Shown: positions 34,615 through 43,152 of the stretch, piece after piece | Layout of the letters: the number at the start of each line of letters is the position of its first letter | Position numbering within the stretch: position 1 is the first letter of the stretch | From: Bacillota bacterium | Lineage (GTDB): Bacteria; Bacillota_I; Bacilli_A; Acholeplasmatales; Acholeplasmataceae | Reading direction: 5' to 3' | Length of the DNA: 57,776 nucleotides | Assembly (NCBI GenBank): GCA_027620815.1 | Contig: JAQCDH010000001.1 | Span: forward strand, 1 to 57,776 | The notes under the pieces: model-generated | The model's database searches: none | Seen by the model: the letters and a program-made list of their open reading frames with translations, nothing else | Told to the model about the DNA's origin: nothing | Made by a program: the position numbers and the translations under genes

Positions 34615-35580
34615 ATGGGATTTAAAATAGGAAATATCGAAGTGAATAACAAGCTGGTTTTAGCGCCGATGGCTGGTGTTTCTAACAGCCCTTTTCGTTT
34701 GCTTGCAAGAAACCACGGCGCAGGTATGGTTTATGCTGAGATGATTTCAGATAAAGGCCTTATTTATAAAAATGAAAAAACCATTCAAATGTTATTTATG
34801 ACAGACGATGAAAAACCAATGATTCAACAAATCTTTGGGTCTGATTTAGATACCATGGTTGAAGCTGCTATCTATATTGACAAATTTAGCAATTGTGATG
34901 CCATTGATATTAACATGGGATGTCCAGTTCCGAAAGTAGCGATTAAAGCTCAAGCAGGTGCTGCACTCATGAAACATCCTGCTAGAATTTATGACATTGT
35001 TTATGAAATTTCAAGACGTGTTTCTAAACCTCTTACTGTTAAAATTCGTTCTGGTTGGGATGATGATTCTGTAAATGCAGTTGAGGTTGCTAAAGAAATC
35101 GAACGTGCTGGTGCAAGCGCGATTACCGTTCATGCAAGAACACGTGCTCAAGGCTATTCTGGTAAGGCAGACTTAGATGTAATAAAAGCCGTTAAAGAAG
35201 CGGTTTCCATACCAGTGATTGGTAATGGAGATATTGTTGATGGACCATCAGCAAAACGTATGTTAGATTACACGGGTTGTGATGCAGTAATGATTGGTAG
35301 AGCGGCTTTAGGAAATCCTTGGATATTTAAAGAAATAGATGCCTATTTAAATGGAGACCCAGAAGTTATAAGACCGACAGTCGATGAAATCAAAACACTT
35401 ATGTTAGAACATCTATACGATCTAGTTAAACTAAAAGGTGAAAAACTTGGTGTTTTAGAAATGAGAAGTCACGGACCTTGGTATTTAAAGGGTATTGATA
35501 ATGCAACAAGCCTTAGAAAAGAGCTCGTAAGAGCAAAAACAGTTAAAGAATATGAAGATGCAGTTCACGCATTTGAGTAA
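34615..35580 (+). CDS. dusB: tRNA-dihydrouridine synthase (DusB type)
   Basis: The FMN enzyme reduces uridines in the tRNA D-loop. The 321-residue TIM barrel has APMAGVSNSPFR, the catalytic cysteine Cys103 in NMGCPVPK, the HARTRAQGYSG loop and the phosphate-binding IGRAALGNPWIF. All are full-length DusB features. Short leader with GGTGA ribosome site. The Bacillus copy sits next to lysS in a similar stretch of chromosome. Confidence 0.94.
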   Translation: MGFKIGNIEVNNKLVLAPMAGVSNSPFRLLARNHGAGMVYAEMISDKGLIYKNEKTIQMLFMTDDEKPMIQQIFGSDLDTMVEAAIYIDKFSNCDAIDINMGCPVPKVAIKAQAGAALMKHPARIYDIVYEISRRVSKPLTVKIRSGWDDDSVNAVEVAKEIERAGASAITVHARTRAQGYSGKADLDVIKAVKEAVSIPVIGNGDIVDGPSAKRMLDYTGCDAVMIGRAALGNPWIFKEIDAYLNGDPEVIRPTVDEIKTLMLEHLYDLVKLKGEKLGVLEMRSHGPWYLKGIDNATSLRKELVRAKTVKEYEDAVHAFE

Positions 35581-35612
35581 AAAAAGAGAGTAGATTATCT
35601 ACTCTCTTTTTT
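35581..35612. terminator. Terminator between dusB and hflX
   Basis: AAAAAGAGAGTAGAT, a single-base centre, ATCTACTCTCTTTTTT. Nearly perfect and symmetric, so it can serve both converging genes. Confidence 0.9.
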
Positions 35613-36876
35613 ATATTTCTTTAATAAAACGCATGTATGGTTTCATATGATTGGGATCAATAGACACTTTAATATCGATTCCTAACTCGTGATACGTTTC
35701 TGAAACAATCTTATATCTAGATTTTAACTTGTGATAGACGTCCATGTGATTAAAATCAAGGAACAAGGTGACGTTTTCAAAGGTTTGATATAATTGTTCA
35801 AAAATACTTGTCATAAGTTGAGGAATACCGTTTTGAGAGTGTGCTGAAATAAGCATATAATCTAAATCGATGATTGGAAAATCGTTAAGTAAGTCAGCTT
35901 TAGTAATCACATATTGAGTAGGAATGTGATCTGCGCCTATTTTTTTAAGAATGTTTTGTGTTGTTTGGATATGAGAAAGGGAAACACTTGTACCATCAAT
36001 TAAGTGTAATATTAAATCTGCTTGTTTGACATCTTCTAGAGTGGTTTCAAAAGAGTTAATGAGTTCTGTAGGGAGTTTTGAAATGAACCCAACGGTATCA
36101 ATAAGTAAAAAATCTCTTTGGTTATCAAAATGGAGTCTTTTTGATTTTGTATCAATGGTTGAAAAAAGCATATCTTTTTCAAGTGTTTCGTGTTCTTTAA
36201 TGCCATAGAGTTTCACTAAAGCATTCATAAGAGAAGATTTTCCTGCATTGGTGTAACCCACTAAAGCAACAGTTTTTGTTTTTGTGTGTTTTCTTTGTTT
36301 ACGGGTTGTTTCTTTTTCAGTTTTGATTTTTTTTAATTGTGCTTTGATAATTGAGATATCTTCAAGAACTTTTCTTCGATCAAGTTCTAGTTTTGTTTCA
36401 CCGGGTCCTTTTGCATTATAAGAGCCTCCACCTTGTCTTGAAAGTGAAGCGCGCATTCCTATAAGTCTCGAAATCATGTATCTTTTTTGAGCTAAAGCCA
36501 CTTCTAGTACAGCTTCTTTTGATTGTGCGCGTTCTGCAAAAATCGATAAAATTAAAAAACTTCGATCAAACACTTGAACATCTAAATCAGACTCAAGATT
36601 ACGAAGTTGGGCCGGGGATAATTCATCATCAAAAATAACAACATCAATGTTATCTTTTTCAATGAGATGTTTGATTTCTTGAACTTTTCCATCACCAATC
36701 AGTGTTCTTGCTGAGGCAACTTTTCCATGTTGCGTGATTTTGTGAACGGTGTGTATAGATACCGTTTGGGCAAGACGTTCAAGTTCATCAAGCGACGTAA
36801 GTAAATCGCTAGTATCTAGTTGAGTAGAGAAAGCGACTAAAATCGCTTGGTCTTGTTTTTGTTTTGTTAGAATCAT
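35611..36876 (-). CDS. hflX: Ribosome-associated GTPase HflX
   Basis: HflX rescues stalled or hibernating ribosomes, splitting 70S under stress. The 421-residue protein has the N-terminal HflX domain with DDELSPAQLRNLE, the glycine-rich RQGGGSYNAKGPGETKLE motif, and the G domain with GYTNAGKSSLMN, DTVGFISKLP and TKAD. I choose ATG 36876, which lies 6 nt after TATAAT (36888-36883); the frame can be opened at 36912, but that start lies upstream of the -10 box. The mRNA would be leaderless. Confidence 0.93.
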   Translation of the reverse strand: MILTKQKQDQAILVAFSTQLDTSDLLTSLDELERLAQTVSIHTVHKITQHGKVASARTLIGDGKVQEIKHLIEKDNIDVVIFDDELSPAQLRNLESDLDVQVFDRSFLILSIFAERAQSKEAVLEVALAQKRYMISRLIGMRASLSRQGGGSYNAKGPGETKLELDRRKVLEDISIIKAQLKKIKTEKETTRKQRKHTKTKTVALVGYTNAGKSSLMNALVKLYGIKEHETLEKDMLFSTIDTKSKRLHFDNQRDFLLIDTVGFISKLPTELINSFETTLEDVKQADLILHLIDGTSVSLSHIQTTQNILKKIGADHIPTQYVITKADLLNDFPIIDLDYMLISAHSQNGIPQLMTSIFEQLYQTFENVTLFLDFNHMDVYHKLKSRYKIVSETYHELGIDIKVSIDPNHMKPYMRFIKEI

Positions 36877-36882
36877 AACATG

Positions 36883-36888
36883 ATTATA
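36883..36888 (-). promoter_or_regulatory. hflX -10 box, 6 nt from the start codon
   Basis: TATAAT on minus with CATGTT then ATG. A weak -35 (TTGCTA) lies 18 bp upstream. The spacing leaves no room for a leader. Confidence 0.65.
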
Positions 36889-36947
36889 AAGCAAACGATA
36901 TCGATTTAGCAAGTAAAGAAATGAACCCTATTAAAAACACATAATTA

Positions 36948-36956
36948 TGCTATAAT
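36948..36956 (+). promoter_or_regulatory. cdaA extended -10 promoter
   Basis: TGCTATAAT (hexamer 36951-36956) lies 26 bp before the ATG at 36983, with AAAGGAGTA between them. Confidence 0.7.
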
Positions 36957-36982
36957 AAAAGTGTTATTTAAAGGAGTATTGC

Positions 36983-37723
36983 ATGCCAGAAATTACATTT
37001 AAACTGATCATTGAATTTTATTTACTATTTGTTTTTGCACTTTTTGTTTTTAGATTTGTCACATCATCTAAAAGACTTATTGCAATCACAACCGTTTTCG
37101 CATTTATCTATCTCTTATCGGTTTTTGTATATATGCTAGAACTCCCTGTTTTAATCGTATTTTTTGATTATGTTTTATATTGGATTCCACTTGTTTATGT
37201 AATCGTCATTGTTCCTGATATGCGTCTTGCGATCGATTTAGCTTGGAAAAAACAAACTAAAAAAGATGATTTTGAAATGTTTAGTGATCAAACGAAATTA
37301 CAAATTTATGACGCAGTTGTTCATCTCTCTAATCAAAAAACAGGTGCGCTCATCACCATTGAAAAACATAACACGTTGGATCAATACAGCGAGCGTGCTG
37401 TATTATTACATAGTAAGGTAAGCAAAGAAATACTCATTAATATATTCACACCACTTACACCACTTCACGATGGTGCAGTCATCATTCGTGGGGATGAAAT
37501 TGTATGTGCAGGTGCATATTATGTATTATCTGAAAATGAAAAAGTAGAGTCTACAATGGGATCTAGACATCGTGCCGGATTAGGCATTAGTGAAGTAACA
37601 GATAGTTTAACGATTGTTGTTTCTGAGGAAACAGGAAGCATTTCTATTGCAATTGAAGGTATTTTAGTACGTTTAAGTGAGAAAGAAAAGCTCATGGACT
37701 ACTTGAATACATTTATGAAGTGA
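36983..37723 (+). CDS. cdaA: Diadenylate cyclase CdaA
   Basis: CdaA makes the second messenger c-di-AMP from two ATP. The 246-residue protein has three N-terminal membrane helices (within residues 7-75), a linker and the DAC domain with the catalytic DGA (Asp163) and RHR (195-197) motifs, both intact. In other Bacillota it is followed by the regulator cdaR and glmM; here instead by a 53-residue membrane ORF and a PAS/GGDEF-like protein, which may take the regulator's place (inference). Confidence 0.95.
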   Translation: MPEITFKLIIEFYLLFVFALFVFRFVTSSKRLIAITTVFAFIYLLSVFVYMLELPVLIVFFDYVLYWIPLVYVIVIVPDMRLAIDLAWKKQTKKDDFEMFSDQTKLQIYDAVVHLSNQKTGALITIEKHNTLDQYSERAVLLHSKVSKEILINIFTPLTPLHDGAVIIRGDEIVCAGAYYVLSENEKVESTMGSRHRAGLGISEVTDSLTIVVSEETGSISIAIEGILVRLSEKEKLMDYLNTFMK

Positions 37724-37730
37724 GGCACAT

Positions 37731-37892
37731 ATGAAAATTATAGCGATGATTATATTTTTACCATTTCGTGTATTGGCTGGAAACCAGGTTTCTGGAAGTT
37801 TATTTAACATATTTAAAAAATATCCGTGGTTGAACATCATACTGTCATTTCTTTTTGCCTTAGTGACGATACTCATAGTTAATAGAGGGTAA
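37731..37892 (+). CDS. Small 53-residue membrane protein downstream of cdaA
   Basis: A short frame starting ATG 37731, 7 bp after cdaA, with GAGG at ribosome-site distance. It encodes two hydrophobic stretches (about residues 2-15 and 34-50) with an amphipathic, lysine-containing stretch between. It ends one base before the next gene. No family recognised. The tight packing between two genes of the operon supports it as real. Confidence 0.65.
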   Translation: MKIIAMIIFLPFRVLAGNQVSGSLFNIFKKYPWLNIILSFLFALVTILIVNRG

Positions 37893-37893
37893 T

Positions 37894-39474
37894 ATGGTTC
37901 ATCCAATTTTCTTATTTGTTTTTTCCATTCTCATGCTCGTGATGATTATTCTTCAAAGTCTCCAACAAGAAAAAGTATTTGTATTGAGACTTGTTTTTGT
38001 TTTTGTCTTTGTTTTTGGGAACGCGATGTTGACATATTTAACCTTTAATGAAACCATTGTTTTAGCGTCATTATCCACACTGAACCAACAACTATATCTT
38101 GCTTATGTTGTTCTCGTATTTCTAATATTATTAGTCCTTATTTTAAGTTTATTTAAGTCATCCACTCTTAAATCGAATCATTATGCACTATTTATTAAAG
38201 CAATGAAAAATTCTAAATTTAACATGTATTTTATTTTAGATCAAAAAGAACGATTAAAAGATGTTTCGATTGGATTCTTACATGAATTAGGATTAGAAAA
38301 AGAAGACACTTTAGGTAAAAAACTTTACCAGACACTTTCTAAGACTATACGACTCCAACAACTCAACAACGAAGATGCAACGCCTAAAGATTTGCAAAAT
38401 TTCTTATCGACGTATAAAAAAACAGTCAAACCAAGTCAAACCGACGTTTTGGAAATAATTTTTTTAAACGCATTAGGAGAGCGAACACTCATTCGTTTCA
38501 TTCTTCAACCTGTTTTTGTTTTTTCTAAATTTAGAGGACTCGTTGCGGTAGGAGAAAAGAAAACAAATATCGAAATGATTGCTGTTGAAAAAGAACTTGA
38601 ACAAAGCAATTTAGAATTAGAAAGTATCCGTCATAAGTTTGTTGCAGTACTCGAGTTAACTAAAGAAGGATTGTTTTCAATTGATTTAAACAAACAAGAA
38701 ATTTGGATGAATGAACCCGCGAGTCAGTTGTTTCAATTAGGAAGTGAAACAACACCATATGAAACATTTTTACATAGACTCGTAAAAGAAGATCAAGAAA
38801 AAAGAGATCAAATCATAAGTAGGTTAAGCTATGAAGCACCAACATACGAATTCAAGTACCGAATTCTTAAAGAAAACCAAACAGTTTGGGTTGTAGAAAA
38901 AGGGAAGTATTTATTTGATAATCACGAAGAAAAAACGATTATGGGTACGATTCAAGAAATTCAAACAAAACATTTCTTAGCATCTAATATCGATGTATTA
39001 GACGCACTAAAAACATATCATGATATCGAAGTTGATTTACAAAAAAAGAAAAACAATCAACAATTTTATGATATTTTATACATCTCCATGCATAATTTAA
39101 ATGAGTTGAATTTAAAGCACGGACGTGATGTTGGCAATATGTTTCTAAGTGAATATATCAAACAGATGAGAAAAACATTCATCTCTGAATCCGGCGATAT
39201 TTATAGAATGAGTGGAAGTCGCTTCATTGTATTAATCACGGATCCAAGACGTGTTGATAATCTTGAAAAAGGACTTCAAACAGGGACACATTTTATGGAT
39301 GTCGCTTTGCAGTATGGTACCATTAGAGAACAATTACAAGTCAACGCTGTGATGATGGAAAGTACACTTGTGAAACATATCCAAGAAACGTTAAAATACA
39401 TGGAACAGCAGTTAATTACTTTGCGTGTAGGGATGCAAAAAAAATCAACCATGAGACTTTATGACGAAATCTGA
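37894..39474 (+). CDS. Membrane PAS protein with degenerate GGDEF domain
   Basis: The 526-residue protein has three membrane helices (within residues 4-90), a PAS-like region (about 100-225), a coiled linker (about 230-250), a second PAS (about 250-365, ending TVWVVEKGKYLF) and a C-terminal domain with GGDEF-family features (LNLKHGRDVGNMFLSEYIKQ). The active-site GGDEF is replaced by SGSRF (440-444), so it should not make c-di-GMP. Layout resembles the N-terminal part of the c-di-AMP phosphodiesterase GdpP (membrane helices, PAS, degenerate GGDEF) but the DHH/DHHA1 domains are absent. Located in the cdaA operon, possibly a sensor; function not known. Confidence 0.75.
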   Translation: MVHPIFLFVFSILMLVMIILQSLQQEKVFVLRLVFVFVFVFGNAMLTYLTFNETIVLASLSTLNQQLYLAYVVLVFLILLVLILSLFKSSTLKSNHYALFIKAMKNSKFNMYFILDQKERLKDVSIGFLHELGLEKEDTLGKKLYQTLSKTIRLQQLNNEDATPKDLQNFLSTYKKTVKPSQTDVLEIIFLNALGERTLIRFILQPVFVFSKFRGLVAVGEKKTNIEMIAVEKELEQSNLELESIRHKFVAVLELTKEGLFSIDLNKQEIWMNEPASQLFQLGSETTPYETFLHRLVKEDQEKRDQIISRLSYEAPTYEFKYRILKENQTVWVVEKGKYLFDNHEEKTIMGTIQEIQTKHFLASNIDVLDALKTYHDIEVDLQKKKNNQQFYDILYISMHNLNELNLKHGRDVGNMFLSEYIKQMRKTFISESGDIYRMSGSRFIVLITDPRRVDNLEKGLQTGTHFMDVALQYGTIREQLQVNAVMMESTLVKHIQETLKYMEQQLITLRVGMQKKSTMRLYDEI

Positions 39475-40000
39475 AATTAGAGCATATATGCTTGAAAAAA
39501 GATACGCATTGAAAGAAGAAAAGCATCTACAATATTCATTAGATGCAGTCAAACATATTCAAGCCCACCCTATGTATCAACAAGCACGTGTTGTTGGATT
39601 ATACCACCCTATTAAAAATGAATTGAATATACTATCTCTTCTTGAAGATAAAAAAACGTTTTTATTACCAGTGGTGGATGAAGATCAGATGCATTATCAT
39701 CTTTTTAAAAACGGTGATACACTCACTAAAAGTACACTTCAAATATTAGAACCCAAAGATAATCCCGTGATGGATGATACACTTGAATTAATCATTGTTC
39801 CCGCACTTGCTGTAAGTAAAGATGGCCACCGAATTGGATATGGAAAAGGATTTTTTGACAAGTTTATTCAAACGCATGCACACATCAAAACATTAACAGT
39901 TGTTTTAGACTTTCAAGTAATAGAAAAATTACCCATAGAAAAGCACGATCAACACATTCAAACGGTGATCGTATTAAAAGGAGAACATCATGATTGTTGA
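39461..40000 (+). CDS. fthC: 5-formyltetrahydrofolate cyclo-ligase
   Basis: The enzyme returns 5-formyl-THF to the active folate pool using ATP. The 179-residue protein starts with a basic helix (KSEIRAYMLEKRYAL), has the VGLYHPIKNELN strand and the substrate loop IGYGKGFFDKF, near the canonical GYGGGYYD. Full length for the family. It overlaps the sensor gene by 14 bp and the YutD-like gene by 11 bp. Confidence 0.92.
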   Translation: MTKSEIRAYMLEKRYALKEEKHLQYSLDAVKHIQAHPMYQQARVVGLYHPIKNELNILSLLEDKKTFLLPVVDEDQMHYHLFKNGDTLTKSTLQILEPKDNPVMDDTLELIIVPALAVSKDGHRIGYGKGFFDKFIQTHAHIKTLTVVLDFQVIEKLPIEKHDQHIQTVIVLKGEHHDC

Positions 40001-40319
40001 AACAGAACATGGCGAATACACACTTATAAAAAACTATAAAGATGCATTTGATATCGTTAAATTTAATGAAAAATATATCGATGATTTATTTGATAAGTAT
40101 CAATACATTGTTGGTGATATTTCTGCAAGTATTGTAAGATTAAGAGGATTTTCAGAAGATGAGAGTAGTCCACAAAGCTTTAAAAAAATTCCTGATTATT
40201 TAAATGAAAGTTGTAATATGAATACAGCGTATTTCATTTTAAAAAGAGGAACAGAAGTAGTAGAAGAAGGATTGCTTGAAAAACAAGATGATACACCTTA
40301 TAATGAAGACAAGGAGTAA
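39990..40319 (+). CDS. YutD-like protein (DUF1027)
   Basis: A 109-residue protein with the YutD-family pattern: YDAFDIVKFNEKYIDDLFDKYQYIVGD-like core, RLRGF, a PDYLNESCNMNTAYFILKR segment and a charged tail. YutD-family proteins in Bacillota sit next to the NifU-like yutI, as here. Biochemical role not established. Confidence 0.8.
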   Translation: MIVETEHGEYTLIKNYKDAFDIVKFNEKYIDDLFDKYQYIVGDISASIVRLRGFSEDESSPQSFKKIPDYLNESCNMNTAYFILKRGTEVVEEGLLEKQDDTPYNEDKE

Positions 40320-40322
40320 ACA

Positions 40323-40562
40323 ATGGATCAACAAACAATGGTAACCCAAGTAAATACTTTAATTACAAAAGTAAGACCGTATCTTCAAAGAGACGGTGGC
40401 GATATTGAAATCATCTCTATTGATGATGGCATCGTTTATGTAAAGATGCTCGGCGCATGTGATGGTTGTATGGCAATTGATATTACCCTTAAACAAGGAA
40501 TAGAAACCATGTTATTAGAAAACGTACCAGGAATCATTGGTGTTGTGATGGTAGAAGAATAA
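40323..40562 (+). CDS. NifU C-terminal domain Fe-S carrier protein
   Basis: The 79-residue protein is a stand-alone NifU-type domain with RPYLQRDGGDIEII and the cluster-binding CDGC (Cys46, Cys49). Such proteins (YutI/NfuA type) carry 4Fe-4S clusters to apo-proteins. It starts 3 bp after the YutD-like gene. Length and motif are typical. Confidence 0.92.
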   Translation: MDQQTMVTQVNTLITKVRPYLQRDGGDIEIISIDDGIVYVKMLGACDGCMAIDITLKQGIETMLLENVPGIIGVVMVEE

Positions 40563-40591
40563 GGTCATTTTATATACATGATCTTTTTTTT
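40561..40591 (+). terminator. Terminator after the NifU-like gene
   Basis: AAGGTCAT pairs with ATGATCTT (one G-U pair) and a run of ten T follows, reaching to the next promoter. Confidence 0.75.
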
Positions 40592-40592
40592 T

Positions 40593-40601
40593 TGATATAA
40601 T
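40593..40601 (+). promoter_or_regulatory. degV extended -10 promoter
   Basis: TGATATAAT with hexamer 40596-40601, 27 bp before ATG 40629; TAAAGGAGAA is the ribosome site. Confidence 0.65.
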
Positions 40602-40628
40602 ATAATAAATTATTTAAAGGAGAATTAC

Positions 40629-41477
40629 ATGGCAAAAATTGGACTTATCGTAGATTCAACGTTTACCATCAGCGAAGAACTTGCAAAAAAGCATGACATT
40701 TCAATTATTCCCCTAACCGTATTTGTCGACGGACAACCACATTTAGACGGAACAATCACTATCAAACAACTCGAACAAGCATTTTTAGAAGACAAAGATT
40801 TTAAAACAAGTCAACCTACTCCAGAAAGTTATGTAAAAGCATACGAAGAACAACTTAAAAAGTACGATGAATTACTCGTATTAACACTTGCAAAAAATTT
40901 GAGTGGAACATTTAACTCAGCAACACTCGCAAGAGAAACATTAGACCAACCAGAGCGTGTCACCATCGTTGATACAGAATCAACAGGTGCAGGTGGACTT
41001 TATTTTGTTGAAGCTGTTTTAGCAAAACTTAAAAAAGAAGTTGCAATGTCTGAACTCGTTGCGTTATGTGAAGATATTAAAACTAGAGGCTTTTTCTTTG
41101 TCACTGTTGATGATTTAAAGTATTTAATCAAAGGTGGTAGAATTACAAAAACCAAAGCATTCATTGGTAACTTGTTAAAGAAAAAACCAGTATTGAAATT
41201 TAAAAATGGAAAATTAGAACTTGATCAAACCGTACGTAGTTTCATCGGTGTTAAAGACTACATATTTGAACAATCTAAAGGATTGATTGAAACAACTAAA
41301 AAGAAATTAACAGTATATATCAATTATGTTAATGATATCGAACGTGCTCAATCGTTAAAACAAAAACTGTCTGAACTTGGAAATGAAGTTAATATTCAAA
41401 TCGTCGGTCTTGTAAGTCCAGTTGTCTCAGCACACGTCGGACTTGGCGCACTAGGCATCTACTTAGTTACTGAATAA
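40629..41477 (+). CDS. DegV family fatty acid-binding protein
   Basis: DegV/FakB proteins hold a fatty acid and, with the kinase FakA, feed exogenous fatty acids into lipid synthesis. The 282-residue protein has IGLIVDST, FVDGQ, the TSQPTPESY loop, the LAKNLSGTFNSA segment and LIKGGRIT, the usual lipid and phosphate contacts. Whether it is a true FakB or another DegV member cannot be settled here; FakA is not in this window. Confidence 0.92.
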   Translation: MAKIGLIVDSTFTISEELAKKHDISIIPLTVFVDGQPHLDGTITIKQLEQAFLEDKDFKTSQPTPESYVKAYEEQLKKYDELLVLTLAKNLSGTFNSATLARETLDQPERVTIVDTESTGAGGLYFVEAVLAKLKKEVAMSELVALCEDIKTRGFFFVTVDDLKYLIKGGRITKTKAFIGNLLKKKPVLKFKNGKLELDQTVRSFIGVKDYIFEQSKGLIETTKKKLTVYINYVNDIERAQSLKQKLSELGNEVNIQIVGLVSPVVSAHVGLGALGIYLVTE

Positions 41478-41483
41478 CACATT

Positions 41484-41511
41484 AAAGGATACCACTTGGT
41501 ATCCTTTTTTT
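41484..41511 (+). terminator. degV terminator
   Basis: AAAGGATACC, 4-nt loop ACTT, GGTATCCTTT and further T residues; a strong hairpin. Confidence 0.92.
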
Positions 41512-41512
41512 A

Positions 41513-41521
41513 TGATATAAT
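41513..41521 (+). promoter_or_regulatory. Promoter of the S1-domain gene
   Basis: TGATATAAT (hexamer 41516-41521) directly after the degV terminator T-run, 15 bp before the ATG at 41537. Confidence 0.65.
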
Positions 41522-41536
41522 AAATTGAGGTTTTCT

Positions 41537-41884
41537 ATGGAAACAGGGCAAGTAATCAGGTGTAAAGTATCAGGTATTCAGTCTTATGGAGCGTTCGTTG
41601 AATGTGGGGAGATTAAAGGATTGATTCACATCTCTGAACTCTCTGATTTTTATGTCGCAAATATAGAGTCGATGTTACAAGTTGGGGATGACATTGATTG
41701 TTATGTTTTAGAAGTTGATACCAATAAACTAAAACTCAGTTTAAAAAAGATTTATTACATCCCTCATCATGTATTAAGACATGTCAAAATTACAACCGGA
41801 TTTTTAACACTTGAACGCGTCTTACCTCACTTCATAGAAAAAGCTAAAAAACACATCAAAGGAGAGTCACATGATTCACATTAA
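41537..41884 (+). CDS. S1 RNA-binding domain protein (CvfD/YugI-like)
   Basis: The 115-residue protein has one S1 domain (about residues 3-70: GQVIRCKVSGIQSYGAFVEC, GLIHISELSD, VLEVDTNKLKLSLKK) and a short C-terminal basic helix, the layout of CvfD/YugI (general stress protein 13) post-transcriptional regulators. The start at 41537 follows GAGG; the frame opens earlier with a TTG at 41525. It overlaps pgi by 14 bp. Confidence 0.85.
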   Translation: METGQVIRCKVSGIQSYGAFVECGEIKGLIHISELSDFYVANIESMLQVGDDIDCYVLEVDTNKLKLSLKKIYYIPHHVLRHVKITTGFLTLERVLPHFIEKAKKHIKGESHDSH

Positions 41885-43148
41885 CACAAAGTATGTCACA
41901 CCTTTTTTAAAGGGTGACATGAATGATTACCAGTCAAGAGTCAATGAAATTCATCAGATGATTCATGAAAAAACAGGAAAGGGTTCTGATTTTTTAGGTT
42001 GGGTAGAACTCCCTAACACCATTTCAGAACAGTTGCCTAGAATTCAAAGTGTTGCTGACAGGTTAAAGCAATATGATGTTTTAGTTGTGATTGGTATCGG
42101 GGGATCTTATTTAGGGACAAAAGCGGGATTAAACTTTTTAGAAACACCTTTTAAACATATGAAACCAGAAATTATTTTTGCTGGACACAATATGTCAAGT
42201 AATTATATGGTTGAGTTGTTAGAATATATTAAAGATAAAAGTGTTGCAGTCAATGTGATTTCAAAATCAGGAACAACAACAGAACCAGCAATTGCATTTC
42301 GTTTAATTATGGATCAACTTAAAGCAAGATATACAAAAGTAGAACTTCAGTCATGTATCGTTGCAACAACAGATAAAGCACGTGGCGCACTATTTCAATT
42401 ATCTAAAGCTGAAGGATATGATCAATTTGTCATACCTGATGATGTTGGTGGAAGATACAGTGTATTATCTCCAGTAGGATTATTACCACTTGCTGTTGCA
42501 GGTTATGATATTCAGGAGATGATTTCAGGTGCTAAAAAAGCATATAAAGATGCATCTAACCCAGAGTTAACAAAAAATGTGAGTTACCAGTACGCAGTCT
42601 TGCGTTATATGCTTTATACACAAGGTAAAAAAATCGAAATGCTTGCAAGCTATGAACCAAACATGCAATACGTCAACGAATGGTGGAAACAATTATTTGG
42701 TGAATCTGAAGGTAAAGAAAACAAAGGACTTTTTATTTCTAGTGCCCTTTTCTCTACAGATTTACACTCATTAGGTCAATATATACAAGAAGGTGAAAGA
42801 CATTTATTTGAAACCATTATTCATATTGATCAACCTAAAAAAGACATTGTGATTCAAGCACAAGACCAAGATTTAGACGGTTTGAACTATCTTGCTGGAG
42901 AAACATTATCTTATGTGAATACAAAAGCTGAAGAAGGCACACTACTAGCCCACCAAGAAGGAAATGTTCCTAACATCGTTTTACATTTAGAAAATGTGAG
43001 TGAAGCGTCTTTTGGCTACATAATGTATTTCTTTGAAATTGCATGTGCAATGTCAGCGTATTTAATTGAAATTAATCCATTTGATCAACCAGGTGTTGAA
43101 TCGTATAAAAAACATATGTTTCAATTATTAGGTAAACCAGGCTATTGA
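41871..43148 (+). CDS. pgi: Glucose-6-phosphate isomerase
   Basis: The enzyme interconverts glucose 6-phosphate and fructose 6-phosphate. The 425-residue protein has VVIGIGGSYLGTKAG, VISKSGTTTEPAIAFR, the GGRYSVLSPVGLLPLA signature and the C-terminal lysine in GVESYKKHMF. Length matches the short Bacillota/Mollicutes form rather than the 550-residue enterobacterial type. A strong AAAGGAGAG lies before the start within the end of the S1 gene. Confidence 0.96.
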   Translation: MIHINTKYVTPFLKGDMNDYQSRVNEIHQMIHEKTGKGSDFLGWVELPNTISEQLPRIQSVADRLKQYDVLVVIGIGGSYLGTKAGLNFLETPFKHMKPEIIFAGHNMSSNYMVELLEYIKDKSVAVNVISKSGTTTEPAIAFRLIMDQLKARYTKVELQSCIVATTDKARGALFQLSKAEGYDQFVIPDDVGGRYSVLSPVGLLPLAVAGYDIQEMISGAKKAYKDASNPELTKNVSYQYAVLRYMLYTQGKKIEMLASYEPNMQYVNEWWKQLFGESEGKENKGLFISSALFSTDLHSLGQYIQEGERHLFETIIHIDQPKKDIVIQAQDQDLDGLNYLAGETLSYVNTKAEEGTLLAHQEGNVPNIVLHLENVSEASFGYIMYFFEIACAMSAYLIEINPFDQPGVESYKKHMFQLLGKPGY

Positions 43149-43152
43149 CCTT

